64,000 bases of DNA from the NCBI GenBank assembly GCA_029721435.1, contig CM056577.1, positions 113,086,219-113,150,218 on the forward strand, given 5' to 3'. The position numbers and the translations under genes are program-made. The notes beneath the pieces are model-generated. The model had not been told where the DNA came from. It did no database searches and was given only the letters and a program-made list of their open reading frames with translations. This document shows positions 18,201 through 31,125 of this stretch, piece after piece. Position 1 is the stretch's first letter. Every line of letters starts with the position of its first letter. Source of the DNA: Gymnothorax reevesii. Taxonomy: Eukaryota; Chordata; Actinopteri; Anguilliformes; Muraenidae.

Positions 18201-18919
18201 CTGCAGGGAGAGAAGACGAAACATGAAGTCAATGCCTAACAGCTCAGAGTTAAGGTTTGTATCCCTGTAACACCAATACTGATAACAATAGTTAGCAAAG
18301 GGTTACCAAAACTATCCTTCTTCGACACTTAGAAAGAATTTAAAAAAAAAAAAAAAAAATTTAAAAAAAAATTAAAACACAGCTGGGTTGGTTCAACTTG
18401 GTAAATGCGTCGCCCACAGACCAAGGGTGACGACAACGATCTCGGTCGCGCGAGCGGCAACAGAGGCCAGCAGCCTTAGAGGAGCAGCACATAAGTGGCT
18501 TTGAGCAACTTAGAGATTTGGGAGGAATGTAGGGATATAGGAAGAATATAGTCAGTTTGAAACATTTCCTGGAGTGCCATTTAGTTCTTCTAAATGCATT
18601 TGCAATGTGTTGGAGGAAAGAAGCAGGTTAGTACTTGCATTAACAAGCATTATGAATATTCATGTGATGAAGTTCTACAAACCTAGTAACTTTTTTTTTA
18701 TTGCGGGAATGATAACCATTCACACTTATCTGAAACCTTCAGTGTCAGTAATACGCATCTAAACTTGCCTAGATTAGTTAGATAAAAAAAAAACAAAAAA
18801 AAAAAAAGGTTTTGCTTTCTTGTACAAATGATTCATTGATTTTTACTCCTGGATAAGTGAAGCTTAGGAAGAAATGTTGTGATGAAATTCGAGTGTCACT
18901 CACTAATCAATCAATCAAT

Positions 18920-19258
18920 CAACTAGAACGGGCACTCTGTAGAGCGCATACCTTCGCCGACGCCACTGAATCCCTCGCCACTGGCGTTGGTTTCATGCCG
19001 ATCAGATAAAAATTGACTGAGATATGGTCGAAAGTCGGTTTTGACCTTTTCGTGGCCTTGACCTTGACCTTTGACCCGATCACTCCCAAAATCTAATCGA
19101 TTGATCCTCAGGTCATGCCAAATCAACCCACCAAATTTTATGAAATTCCGTTTGGTACTTTTTGAGTTATTCGATACACATACAGACAGACACACAAACA
19201 AATAAATACACGGGGATCAAAACATTACCTTCGTCAGCGAAGTCGCTAGCGAAGGTAA
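18920..19258. repeat. Short interspersed repeat with CGAAGGTAAT end
   Basis: A non-coding unit that includes GACCTTGACCTTTGACCC, a CAGACAGACA run and terminal GCGAAGGTAAT. Similar GACCTTGACC/ACAGACAGAC units are widespread in fish. The repeat status rests on my recollection of such families. Confidence 0.5.
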
Positions 19259-19383
19259 TCAGCCGTTAGCACAACTATCGACAATAAGATTCACAAACAG
19301 CTTATCCAGAAGTTAAATGTTGTCACTTTGATGGCATGATGCGACACCATCAGTAAAAGAAAGGACATCAGACATGACCCCAC

Positions 19384-19476
19384 CTTTCACATTGATTGGC
19401 ACAACAAATAAAGAGGCTTCTTTCCCAGCGCTTTCGCCATCGAGAAGGAATTTCTTCATGTGCACCACACGCTTCC
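19384..19476 (-). CDS. krit1: KRIT1 coding exon 3
   Basis: A 93-nt exon encoding [14 protein letters not shown] and then EASLFVVP, residues 87-118, near-identical to the human segment KRVVLMKKFPLDGE. The acceptor is CATTTTCAG at 19477 and the donor G|GTGGGG at 19383. It enters with two bases and leaves with one. It is part of the Nudix-like domain. Confidence 0.95.
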
Positions 19477-19799
19477 CTGAAAATGAGGAATCACAATTAT
19501 AAAGACAGCAGCACACCATTCTTTGGTAGGTACATGGTGTGCTGTGAAATCCAACTTCATTAAAATTTTTATTTTCACCATTCTTCTTGACAGACCCCAC
19601 CAGTTTGTCAATTCAGGCAAACTGGTTTTCATGGTTCGGACGCCCTAAAAGTTGTGCTTAAAACAGGCTCAAGGCCAGGAATGCACCCAGCCGAAAATTT
19701 AATATTAACCCTTTTGTGCCCGCATATGGAAATTTCCACATTATGCCAATCGATTCCTCTTCCCTAGTATGGGTTTTTCTGCGTTTTTCAATTGCCTTC

Positions 19800-19920
19800 G
19801 GGTCTTCAATCTTGTCTACAGAGGGCCAGTGTGGCTGCAGTCTTTCATTCCAACTAAGCAGTCACACGCCAGATTCCACTAATCAAGCTCTTCAGCAAAG
19901 ATTCAAATTCAAACTACTTA
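19800..19920 (+). repeat. Short interspersed repeat, copy 1
   Basis: The block GGGCCAGTGTGGCTGCAG, then TTTCATTCCAACTAAGCAG, recurs as GGGCCAGTGAGGGTGCAG and TTTTCATTCCAACCAAGC at 28024-28062. No ends could be fixed. Confidence 0.55.
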
Positions 19921-20645
19921 CGCATCTCTGAATATTTGCTCTTCATACGTAAAATCTGCAACATTTTGCATCAACTTACGCTGAAGTGTATGAGCAACAT
20001 TAAATTTCATCCATGTCATATCATGAAATGCTGTGGTTCATTCAGAGCGGGTCTGAACTGGATAAGAGTAGCCATAATTAAAGATGTCATGTTTGGTTTT
20101 GTAAAAACTGGATGTCAAAGAGTAAATTACACCACGCTATATAAAAAAAGGAAATTACTCACAAAAAAAAATGTTTTCAGTGAAGCTTTTGGCAGAAGTG
20201 CAGGGTAATTGCAGGAAATCAAATTAAATGGCCCAACGCTAGTATGACCCGGCCTGTCCTCCAGCAAAGTTTCAGAACACAGACTTTTGTCGCTTGCTGC
20301 TACGCAGCATTTCTGCAGTAGTTCAGACAAAACACAATCCCTACTGGGGGGACTGCATGAGATTGAAACCTCAATTCCAATCAAGAGAAAAAAAAAAAAA
20401 ATTCATTGAGCACTGCTCTGTACCATATGTTAGTAATATTGGATATTATAAGAGCATTAATGCTTTTTTTGCATTTTGATGTACAAACAAAATTTTTAAA
20501 GTGCAAATGAGGCAACCCCCTTCCCAGTTTCTTTCATTTTTGTGCATCAGTCACACTTAAATGTTTCAGATCAAACGTTTTTTAATATTTGAAATGATCA
20601 CCGAAATTGACAAAAAACACAGCTCTTAAATGATGATTTCTTTTA

Positions 20646-21065
<420 letters not shown>

Positions 21066-21289
21066 CTAAGAGAGAGAGAGAGAAAAAAAAAAAGTATTTA
21101 GTTTGGTGGTTCAATCAATATGCAATCAACAAGCTTGGAAAACAAATTGTGCGTGCCACAAGATCAAATATGTTTGCTTTCCTAAAATGTAAAGTTTGCA
21201 GAAAGATACTACCTTCTTAAGGGCTTTATTTGTCAAGAAGAAAGATGCTCTTTCAAAGGGTATCTTGTGTCATACCCAAGCAATTTGCA

Positions 21290-22345
21290 TCTGAAATGTC
21301 AGGTTAATGCAATTTTCTTCATATTAAAAGGGGTCATAACACAAATTTTATTTCTGGATAGTGTGTGCAATTTTTTTATTGCTCATGTTGTACAAGAAAA
21401 TGCCCATTATTTCCTTCAAACTTAGCTTTTGTGTCCTGAATAATAAAATTTAGGAATTCACCCATTTTCTATGTAAAAACAGGAACATTTGCGCATTTTC
21501 ATTTGCATAAAGCAGCAGTCACACTTAGCCGGATAGCATTAATGGACGTCCATCAGTGCGCTAAATTTTCAATCCATTCCTCTCAGTTCGCACGCATTTC
21601 TTGCGTTCCTTGACAGGCGATGTCCGTTCAATCCGGTAGTAAGCTTAGTGCTTTTTGAGCAACAACTTTCACCACCAGATAATTTTTTTTTGCAAAGCTT
21701 TCACCTGTTGGCCTTTAATTAAATCTATCGCAGCCAGGTGTGACTGCTGCTTAAGGTCTGAATAAAACAAAATATGAATGAAATTTTATTGAATCTGTAT
21801 GATATCAAATCTTCCTATTCGACCAAGCAAAATTTGTCTGTCTTACCTTCAAGTTTTTGTTTTTTTTTTGCAGTGCTCATAGGTAAAATGAGGTGCCCAG
21901 AGTTCAAGTTGATTCCCAGTGGGCATGCCAAAATATATCTTGTAGGCTTCAAACATTTTAGCAGATGCCATAAGAGTACTTTTGCTCCCGTTTTGATAAA
22001 TTGGTCACATACATTGCAGAATGCATCTAGAGAATGCTTGAAACTTCTTGATGCCGGCTCTGAAAAATTCTGATATATCAACATATTTACTTGTGCAGCT
22101 AGCACTACATTGGGGTGGTGAGTGGCAAGCTGCTGTATAGATATTATTATGGAAAGATCTAGAGAATCTAGAAAAGGTTTCTTGAAATACTTGTAAGTTC
22201 TACAACATCCTATAAAAATTCTTGAAACTTCTTGGAAGTTGCGCAACAGTCTCGAAAGTTCTTAAATGCTTGTTAGCTCATGAAAATTCTCAGTTAGCAA
22301 AGCAGCTGTACATCTACCTTTAATGTCCTGGAAAATGGGTAATGA
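21290..22345 (-). repeat. Interspersed repeat B, copy 1 (inverted relative to 34235-35010)
   Basis: Shares many blocks with the inverse of 34235-35010: CTGTATAGATATTATTATGG, TTGTGCAGCTAGCACTAC, CTAGAGAATGCTTGAAACTT-like and AATAATGGGCATTTTCT-type. Non-coding. Element class is unknown. Confidence 0.75.
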
Positions 22346-22775
22346 ATTTTTCAAATGGTACCAAAGTTACAAAAGCAAAGTTCAGAGTTTCCCCACAGCG
22401 CTTTAGTGTCAGGGCGGCTGCCTGGACAACAAATGCTCCCCGCTTCGACTACGTCGCCCCGGAAAAAAATAAAAAAATAAAATAATAATAATAATTCTGC
22501 TGCTTCCACGCATGCATACAGAGGAAAATAAGGCCGCATCGCGATGAGGCTGAATAGCGGCCGGCATCTGTTGGTTAAATATGTTACTGCGCCATCTATC
22601 ACCTGTTGCTTCGCCAACGTTATTTTTTGTATCGGGAGGAAGCTTATTATCCGGATATGCAATTACCTGTCATCGTCCTGGGAAGGACACGTGGAGGTAA
22701 GATAATTATTCATCTAAACTAACATTGAAGTAGTGTCTCCTATCAACTGCTTGCCCACTTATTCTGTTTCATTAA

Positions 22776-24684
22776 CCCCTTTCCGCAGATGTAGACGCTG
22801 GCATCTATAGAACTGCAAAGTTAAACACGTAGTTACAGTACTCGACCACGAGATGGCACCCCCGGATCAATTATTGAATATTCACAAGCAGGCAGAGCTG
22901 AAACACGATTTAGAGTATGGAGAAGTTCCCTCCAATCCCTGTTTTTCAGGAGTTGCATGAATTAAACTCCTCAGCTAAGCCTGATGTGCAAACTGGTCAA
23001 TTAGTTTTAAAAAAATTATTACTTGCGACAGAAAAAAAAAAATAAATAAAAAAAAAAAACTCTGTAGCAACCACTTTAGCAACAGTGAGCCAACAGTATT
23101 CCAATTAGTGGTTTAATAAAAAAAAAAAACTATGAAGCAAAAAAAATGACACTGTATGGATTCTCTCACATTCTACTGTCAATTACAGTTATCACACACA
23201 CAAAATGCGTAGTTCCCTCCCATGGATTAACGCGTAGATTACTCCATTGACAAATTCAGCGCTCCCTTATATCCACCCAAGTACTGGTGTCGATAGCCAG
23301 TCACTCCATTATTTTCTGAGATTCATCTGCGCAACTCAAAATTATAGTTCACGCCCTCATGAAGCTTCCCCGGTAACAATGTATTGATTGACTCATTTCT
23401 AATCTAATTCCCAACTGAAATACATTGAACGGACAATAAGAATAGGATACAAAGCTGAGCGTAAAGGTAAGGTCGGTTGTATTCTTCAAATCTTGGCCAC
23501 GGTTGCGCAGCTGCGATTTCAAAGAAAAAAAAAAGACACGAAACCGGCCTGGATGGTTCGGTTTCATTTATGAGATTTTTGTAAATGTTGTATGGACGCA
23601 ATCAATGGGAATTATTCCAAATGAAACAGTACTGGAGGGATCCTTCTACCTGATACATCTGTCTCTGGAGGAGGACATCAATGAGGAAAACAGGTTATAC
23701 TTCTAGTCTGTTTGCATTTTGTTCAATATGGCCTTTTGCTATAGAATTTATATTTAAAGACATCGAATGCAGAGGTTTCCGTTTCTCCAAATGCACGCAG
23801 CCCACGCACATTGGTAGATCTCTCGGAACGTTCATTGCACCATTCTGTTTAATCTAGGGAGGCATATGTCATTTCCATTTTCAGGAAAAATCTATTTCTG
23901 TTCTGTTAAAGTAAGGTATATTTCAGAATTCAGATATTACTGAGTTAGTGAGTTTTTACCCTTATAAGGTGTAAGGTTGTGAGCTCGGATGTGAGAGCGG
24001 TTAGCTTTTCATTGCAGGGTGAATGTTCTAGCTGTTTAATCAGCACTTTATTTAATGCTTGGGGGACTTTGAAGAAAAATGGACGAAATTGTAGACTTTA
24101 TTATGGAGAAAAGGCATGTTTTGTGTTTGGAGAGGTTACTGGTGACCACTGATGTTCAACTGCACTGATATTGATAAATTCATGCTAAACTCAACCAGAA
24201 AATCATTAGTTCATGCTGAATTTCATGCCTCAAAAGTTAATGTGTTAAATAAATGATTTGACAGTGCAACATTTTGATGGATCTCAGACTTTGGGGAGCC
24301 ACCTGGATAGCCATCTGATTTGGCATATAGCCAGCAGGTAATCTAGAATGTTATGTTCTAGATGAATTATACTTGTGGTCAAGAAGTTTATGATCCCAGA
24401 AATGTATAGTTTTAAGCCACAGCAGTTTTTCAATTGTCAGTATTACCATTTTTTTTTTTTTTTGCAATTTCAAAGTTGAATTTTCATGAAGACTTGTGAT
24501 TGCAGCCCCTTTTCTCTACCAAAATCTTAAAAAATAAACTTAAATATGATGGGAGTCTAAATGCTTCAAGTGTCTAGACTCAATTGAGCCAAAGTTTTTC
24601 TGTCTGTGAAACTGCAATCTTGAATTATAAAGCCTTAAATAAGGTAACACCTAAATAGCCAGATTTAGCATCTGCGCAAAGGGG
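22776..24684. mobile_element. piggyBac-like nonautonomous element, copy 1
   Basis: Flanked on both sides by TTAA (22772-22775, 24685-24688), with terminal inverted repeats CCCCTTTCCGCAGATG and CCCCTTTGCGCAGATG (15 of 16 match). TTAA duplication and CCC-starting ends are the piggyBac signature. No transposase is found in the 1.9-kb interior. Related sequence occurs at both ends of 31600-38007. Confidence 0.75.
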
Positions 24685-25239
24685 TTAAGATATGAAATCA
24701 AACTAATTGCATATAGCCTATCAAGGCTACCGATGTGTCTGCACGTGGCTTTCTGCCATGTTTGACAATTGCACGTGGGCAGAGTAATGGACGGGAAAAA
24801 GCAGTCAAAAATATTACGGTACTTTATTCAAAGAAGCCGGCCTACTTCACCATCTGCGCGTAATTAGATCTCATAATTACGGGATAAGGTGTCAAGATCG
24901 GTTAATCGTGCAGCCCTACCTGCCAGTGATCATGTTATGGTTGATCCATAAATATTAATGGTAAGTTCATAAATGTTTGGACATTTACAACATAACTGTG
25001 ATTTAAGCTGTCAACCAGAGCACGAGAGGAAACTATATAATGAATGAGTGCAAAATCTCAGTTTTAAAGATATTTACTTCCTGATATTTTGCATTTTATA
25101 TCCTAGGTTGGTGTAGGAATTACAGCACCATTTAAAATAGTCCCCCTTTTTAAGAGACCAAATGTAATTTGTCATTAGGCTGCTCTGGTGTTCCATGACC
25201 AGGTACGCCTTATTCTCTCTTGATTTGATATACAACAAG

Positions 25240-25455
25240 TGTTGCCACTAAACGTGGCCATGTCCCCCGCCAGGTCACGGAAATTGACAGGGGTCAGCGC
25301 ATCACACCAATACACACTGAAGCCAAAGATGAGTGAAATCCGTCAAACCGTTCTTGAGATATCGCGTTCACAACAAACGGGATGTGATGGACGGATGAAG
25401 CTGAATACCATGTCCCCCGCTCCGCTTGCTACCGCGGTGGCAGGGGACAATAATG
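25240..25455. repeat. Short interspersed repeat, copy 2
   Basis: Related to 15110-15365. The ends TGTCCCCCGCC and GGCAGGGGACA are inverted. Confidence 0.6.
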
Positions 25456-26259
<804 letters not shown>

Positions 26260-26879
26260 CTAGAAAATCAAAAATAAAACATTAAGATTATAAAAGAAAC
26301 CACAATAACAATATTAAATACAACCGGAAACACAGATTTCAAGGATCCAAACAGCAAAAGCAACAGTGACAAAACTGAATCTATGACTGGTGGACATCAA
26401 CTTCACATATACGTATATGTTCCAAATAGGATATGCACAATCAATGCAATAAACCTTAGAAACAATCTAATGCAGCAACTGATTTTTTACTTCATATATT
26501 TGGATCTCCCTAGTGTCATCAATTACTAGACTGGGCAAAAATGGTTAGTCTAGAACTGAATCTTATTTAGTCTTCAAATTTGAACTCCAATTTTCAAATG
26601 AAAATAAAACACATCTCGAGCAATAGCAAAGGTTACCTTCTTTTGCACTACAATTATACATAGAATTATTTTCATAGTTAACACACACTTTTCAAATCTT
26701 GCATGGTTTTTAAACATTATTTCTTTTTCTATGAGGGACTGGTCACAAACAAGGCTATGAACAAGTAATTCTAAAAAAGTTGGCACACAATGGAAAATGT
26801 AAAGAAAATTTAAGAAAGGCTGATCAGAAAAATCCATTGACCCTCTAACATACGGAGAGTAATATAACACATTATTTGA

Positions 26880-27520
26880 TGCTCCAACTTGAATTTAATT
26901 GCCGACTGAAAATACACAAAATGATGACAGAGACACAGCCCAAAAACACTGGCAGCCCACTGTTCATCACTGTGCAAGAGCATGTCTTTTATTCATACTC
27001 ATTTAAGGTTTTCTGCAAGGATAACACCAGTTGGTCTCATCAAACATGCACTTCCCCAATTGCTCCACCATGTAGATTTTTAAGCTGTGGAACTGAATGG
27101 GGGCCTTTGTCACGGTATATTTGCGTCATAACTTGCCATACATTCTCAATCACAAACATATCGGGACTGCGAGCGGGCCCATTTAGCACCCAGACTCTCT
27201 GCTTACACAGCCATGCACTTAAAATCTGCACAGAATGCGGTTTAGCGTCGCCTTTCTGGAAAACGCAATCCCTTGAACAAACATCGAGATGCTAGCAAAT
27301 GTTGCTCCAAAATTCACACATTTCTGCACTAATGAGGCCCATTCAAATGGGGGAAGGAAGGAAAAAATAAATAAATCACCCCTGCCATGTCCACTGACAC
27401 ATCCCCATACCCCCACACCACGCCCCACACTGCGTTTTGAACCTGACTCTGATTAAAGCTTAGGTTATCCTTGTCATCTCTGTCTGGAGAACATGGGGGT
27501 TGTCTTTCTAACAAGAGGCA
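26880..27520 (-). pseudogene. Degenerate Tc1-like transposase fragment
   Basis: On the minus strand, pieces in different frames give VWGYGDVSVDMAG / GVWGCVSGHGRGDL, WLCKQRVWVLNGPARSPD and VIENVWQVM. These correspond to the central (VMVWG) and C-terminal (SPDLxPIENVW) DDE blocks of Tc1 transposases. Several frameshifts. No terminal repeats were located. It is a more diverged family than the 8.9-kb copy. Confidence 0.75.
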
Positions 27521-30171
27521 GATACGGCCTGTATTTGTGCGTGTTTGACGACATAATCCTTTTCAGTCATGCAGTTTTATAATTTAAACACTGGACAACT
27601 GAATGTCATGCCAACAGTTATTTTATCATCCACAGCAAGTAATGAAGTGATATTAAACCATAAGCAATCAGTTACAGCAGTAAATACGCTATCAACTTGG
27701 AATGAAGTCACTGTAATATAAAGGAGTGTGGGTCAGCGAGTCAGTCTTGAGAGAACCACAATAAATGGATTTTTAATCCATGCACACAAAATAAATCAAC
27801 ATTTTAACTTCATTAGAACCACGACTTGGAACACTTTTAGCAAGTTTGATCAAATTTACCCACAGCAGCTTGAGAAAAAGACAAAAATGTGCCAGCCATT
27901 CAGATAGCAGAACAACCATACTGGATTCTAAATCAACGATTTATATACAGAGGGGGCAAAAAAATGTTTAAAGAAAACTACTTTCATCAGTGTACAGCAG
28001 GACTATTCAACATTATCCAGAAAGGGCCAGTGAGGGTGCAGGTTTTCATTCCAACCAAGCACTTACATGCCCGATTCTTCTAATCAAATTTCTTAAGTTG
28101 AAATTATTGACTTACCATTGCTACGTCACAATCAGACTTGAGGTTTTGGTTGCCCATGTATAACTGTTTGTGCAGCAGCTGCATTGACAACAACCAGCAT
28201 GGATGCTGTCATCATTTTAAAAACCTTTTCCAAGACCTCCTAATTTGCCTGATAACTTTAACCATTTATTCTCCAACATTATTATTCACAACAGACCCAT
28301 GTCTAAAATTTTGCTGTAAGGCTTTGCTGTTTATAATCATTATTTCTCTGAAAATCAAAAGAAACGGCCAAAACAATGAGCAGTAAAGTTGAGCCTAGCA
28401 TGCGATCAGAAGGTAATGTTAGAGTTGAAGTTCATAGAACAGAAGCAGTCCTAGAGCGTAAAGCCCTCTCCAGGCGAGAATAAGCTTTTAGGGCTTTCGC
28501 GGGAACTCTTTAATGTATTTGCAATCAGTAAATAAGATGATATTTCACAAGGATATGAAATTCTTGGATATAACTGGGGTTAATTTTGACAGAGAATGTC
28601 ACACCTGGTAAAAGACACTGGAGATTTTGCTGGGCGTCAAACAGTCTGAAAATCAGCTACAAAATGACTTTGGGCAGGACTAAAACTGCAGACATGCTCT
28701 GGTAAATATTACGTTGCCCCCCCAGTAAAACTAATCCCAATAAAATAGGGCAGAGGTAAAAAAAATAAATAAATAAAAAAAAAAGCATATTACTTACCTA
28801 TGCAGCAGAAATCACGCAGCTTCAAAGCCATTTGTATTGCACAAGACTTCTCGTGCTATTTGGGCCTGCCTGCTTCAGAGCTTGCTACATCACAATCCTT
28901 CGTTTATTTTGTTGATCCACATAGAATTTTGGCACACCTGGTGCAGAAACAACACTGTTTGGGCACAGAAATCCAGACAGGATACCCCGCAGCAGCTCCA
29001 GGCAATGATCCAGCAGACGTAACCTATAGCGCAAGTTCAGAAGATCTTGCTGGAAGGCGCATCAGGTCTTATTCTGCAAATGAAAACATTAGATATTTTC
29101 TTTAAACATGGTGACCACTACATAGGGTGACCAGTACCTTGTAGGACAAAATAACTAATTTTCATCAACAAGAGCAATTTGTCTTCACATCTCAGGTGGG
29201 TGAACATCATTTGAAGCATAACCGTTTGTGTAATTATCCATTTTGATGATGTACATTTTTTGTGTAAAAATGACTCTGTGGACCTTTATCCCCTGAACTA
29301 ACTTTCCATGCAAGTTTTTCCTTTTTGGTTCAAAGTCCAATTGTTGTTGTAGGACAATTACCATATCATTAGCCTCATATCATAATTGCCCATTTCATTT
29401 TTTAAGTTTTTTTTTTTCCTTTTTAAAAGACAGTAAGAAGACAACATGAGTGATTTTGGATACCGAGGCCACAGAGGATGACAACATTACTGTCAAGGTT
29501 CGCCAGCAAAATGAGCGCAAATGTTGACCAATTATTATGAAGATTGTGGCCACAGTGGCATCACTCATTGGTGAGTGTTTGGAAACAATGGAAAGAAGTA
29601 TGGCAATGTCATGTTCAACCTTGATCAAAGTACTGCCTGGCACTATGGGATACCATTAAATTTAAGTAGTCGCCAATGCAGAGAATGAACACACTTCAGT
29701 AAATTATGACAAAAGCACCATTAAGTGGACACACAAAGTCCACACAATGGTGACAATACCATTGTGGCAGTAGACTGATAAAAACGGTGGTGGTTTTGGA
29801 AATTTCAAAACTGTCACCTAACATGAGCGAACTATGGCGAATTTTGGCAAACTACTGAAAATCATCGAAGAAGACTGACCACACATCAAACACCGTATCA
29901 CCACATAAGATGACCATCATGATAAACTTAGTGAAGACTAACACACACTGGGCATTTCGATATGACTCGCATTACGTTTTTTGCCCACTTTTCAAAGTAA
30001 ATCTAGGTGTATCTGCAACAATTTTTTTTTAACTGTTCCACCTGTTGTATGCAGGAAGCCATTTGCAAAAGTTATTAAAGCATATCAGAAACTAGAATGA
30101 TTATATAATTAGTCTTTAATTACCGTGTGACGGACAGTTACACAAAAAGGAAAGCACAAAAACCTACCCTA
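27521..30171. other. Intronic or leader region, no gene
   Basis: Contains a short repeat (about 27990-28110, see 19800). Two good-looking minus-strand donors (28115 and 28795) lie beside a shared block (ATTGTGAYGTAGCAA), which argues for a repeat rather than exons. Poly-A runs occur near 28760. Confidence 0.4.
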
Positions 30172-30776
30172 GGGGGCCGCCAAGCCAATGTTGACATGGA
30201 GATTAAAAAAAATTTTTGAAGTATGTATTATGATTGGTCATTATAAGTGGAAAACTCATTGTAATATATTGCTAAACTGTAAAAACGTAAATAATTATGT
30301 ATATACGTATAATATATTGAAATAAATACATTGAAACTTATTAATACTATTGTTGTCATTCCGTGACAATTTGCCTCTTGTAATTCCGTGACATTGACTT
30401 TTTGAAATTTCTTGCCCATAAAGCAGGGTTAAAGTCAATATTTGTTTCTATAACTTACGGTATTAACAAAAAACACCTTAAATATGAACATATTGAAGTT
30501 TCATAACTTAACTATGATAGGAACATCACTTTCTGGATAGTTAAACAAAACATTAAAAAAAACCACGTCAATTTTGTGTAATTCCGTGACGGGGTAGTTT
30601 TTGCTTGTTTCTTCTATGAAAATTTCTCAAAAAATATATTTTCACTTAATGATATTAAAGAACAAGTTAATACCTTCAATATAACACATCATACTTGATT
30701 TTATCTTATTTAGTTGTAGAGTTACAACCCAAAATGTAATGGGACTGTAATTCCGTGACAGCTTGGCGGCCCCCCC
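30172..30776. mobile_element. MITE with CCGTGAC motif array and TA flanks
   Basis: Ends GGGGGCCGCCAAGC and GCTTGGCGGCCCCCCC are inverted, and TA flanks both. Inside, the motif TAATTCCGTGAC (or TCATTCCGTGAC) occurs four times (about 30356, 30381, 30579, 30749). Length is 605 bp with no ORF. Confidence 0.8.
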
Positions 30777-30879
30777 TAACACTTTTCACAATTCTGCTAA
30801 AACCATTAACGACAGGAGTTAATTCATACCTTTACTTCATTAACAACGGGGCATCACACAACATAAAAAATGGGCCTCG

Positions 30880-31125
30880 CTGAAGCAGGCAGTACCCCTC
30901 AGCCCCGAAGGTCACTGCTGCAAGGTCAGAGGTCAAACAGACCTTTGACAAAAACTGACAAAAACCTCGAAAAGGCACACCTACCCCCATGGGGAGTCCA
31001 CATATGCAATATGAACTTCCTAACCCAAGTGATTACAGAGAAATGGCCCGAACAAAATTGGCAGCCGCCCGCCCGCCGCAGGGACGACAATACCCCTCAT
31101 GCCCTTGTCGGACTGAGGGGTAAAA
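30880..31125. repeat. Short element with TACCCCTCAGNCC ends
   Basis: TACCCCTCAGCCCC (30891) faces GGACTGAGGGGTAA (about 31110-31123) in inverted orientation, and the interior contains AGGTCAGAGGTCAAA. Non-coding and MITE-like. Confidence 0.5.

Noticed and set aside
19707..19731. TTAACCCTTTTGTGCCCGC as a third piggyBac-like end
   Set aside because: No matching inverted partner with TTAA was found nearby.
28116..28178. Minus-strand exon candidate with donor GTAAGT at 28115
   Set aside because: The sequence next to the donor (GATTGTGACGTAGCAA) recurs near 28886, so it looks like a repeat. No homology to KRIT1.
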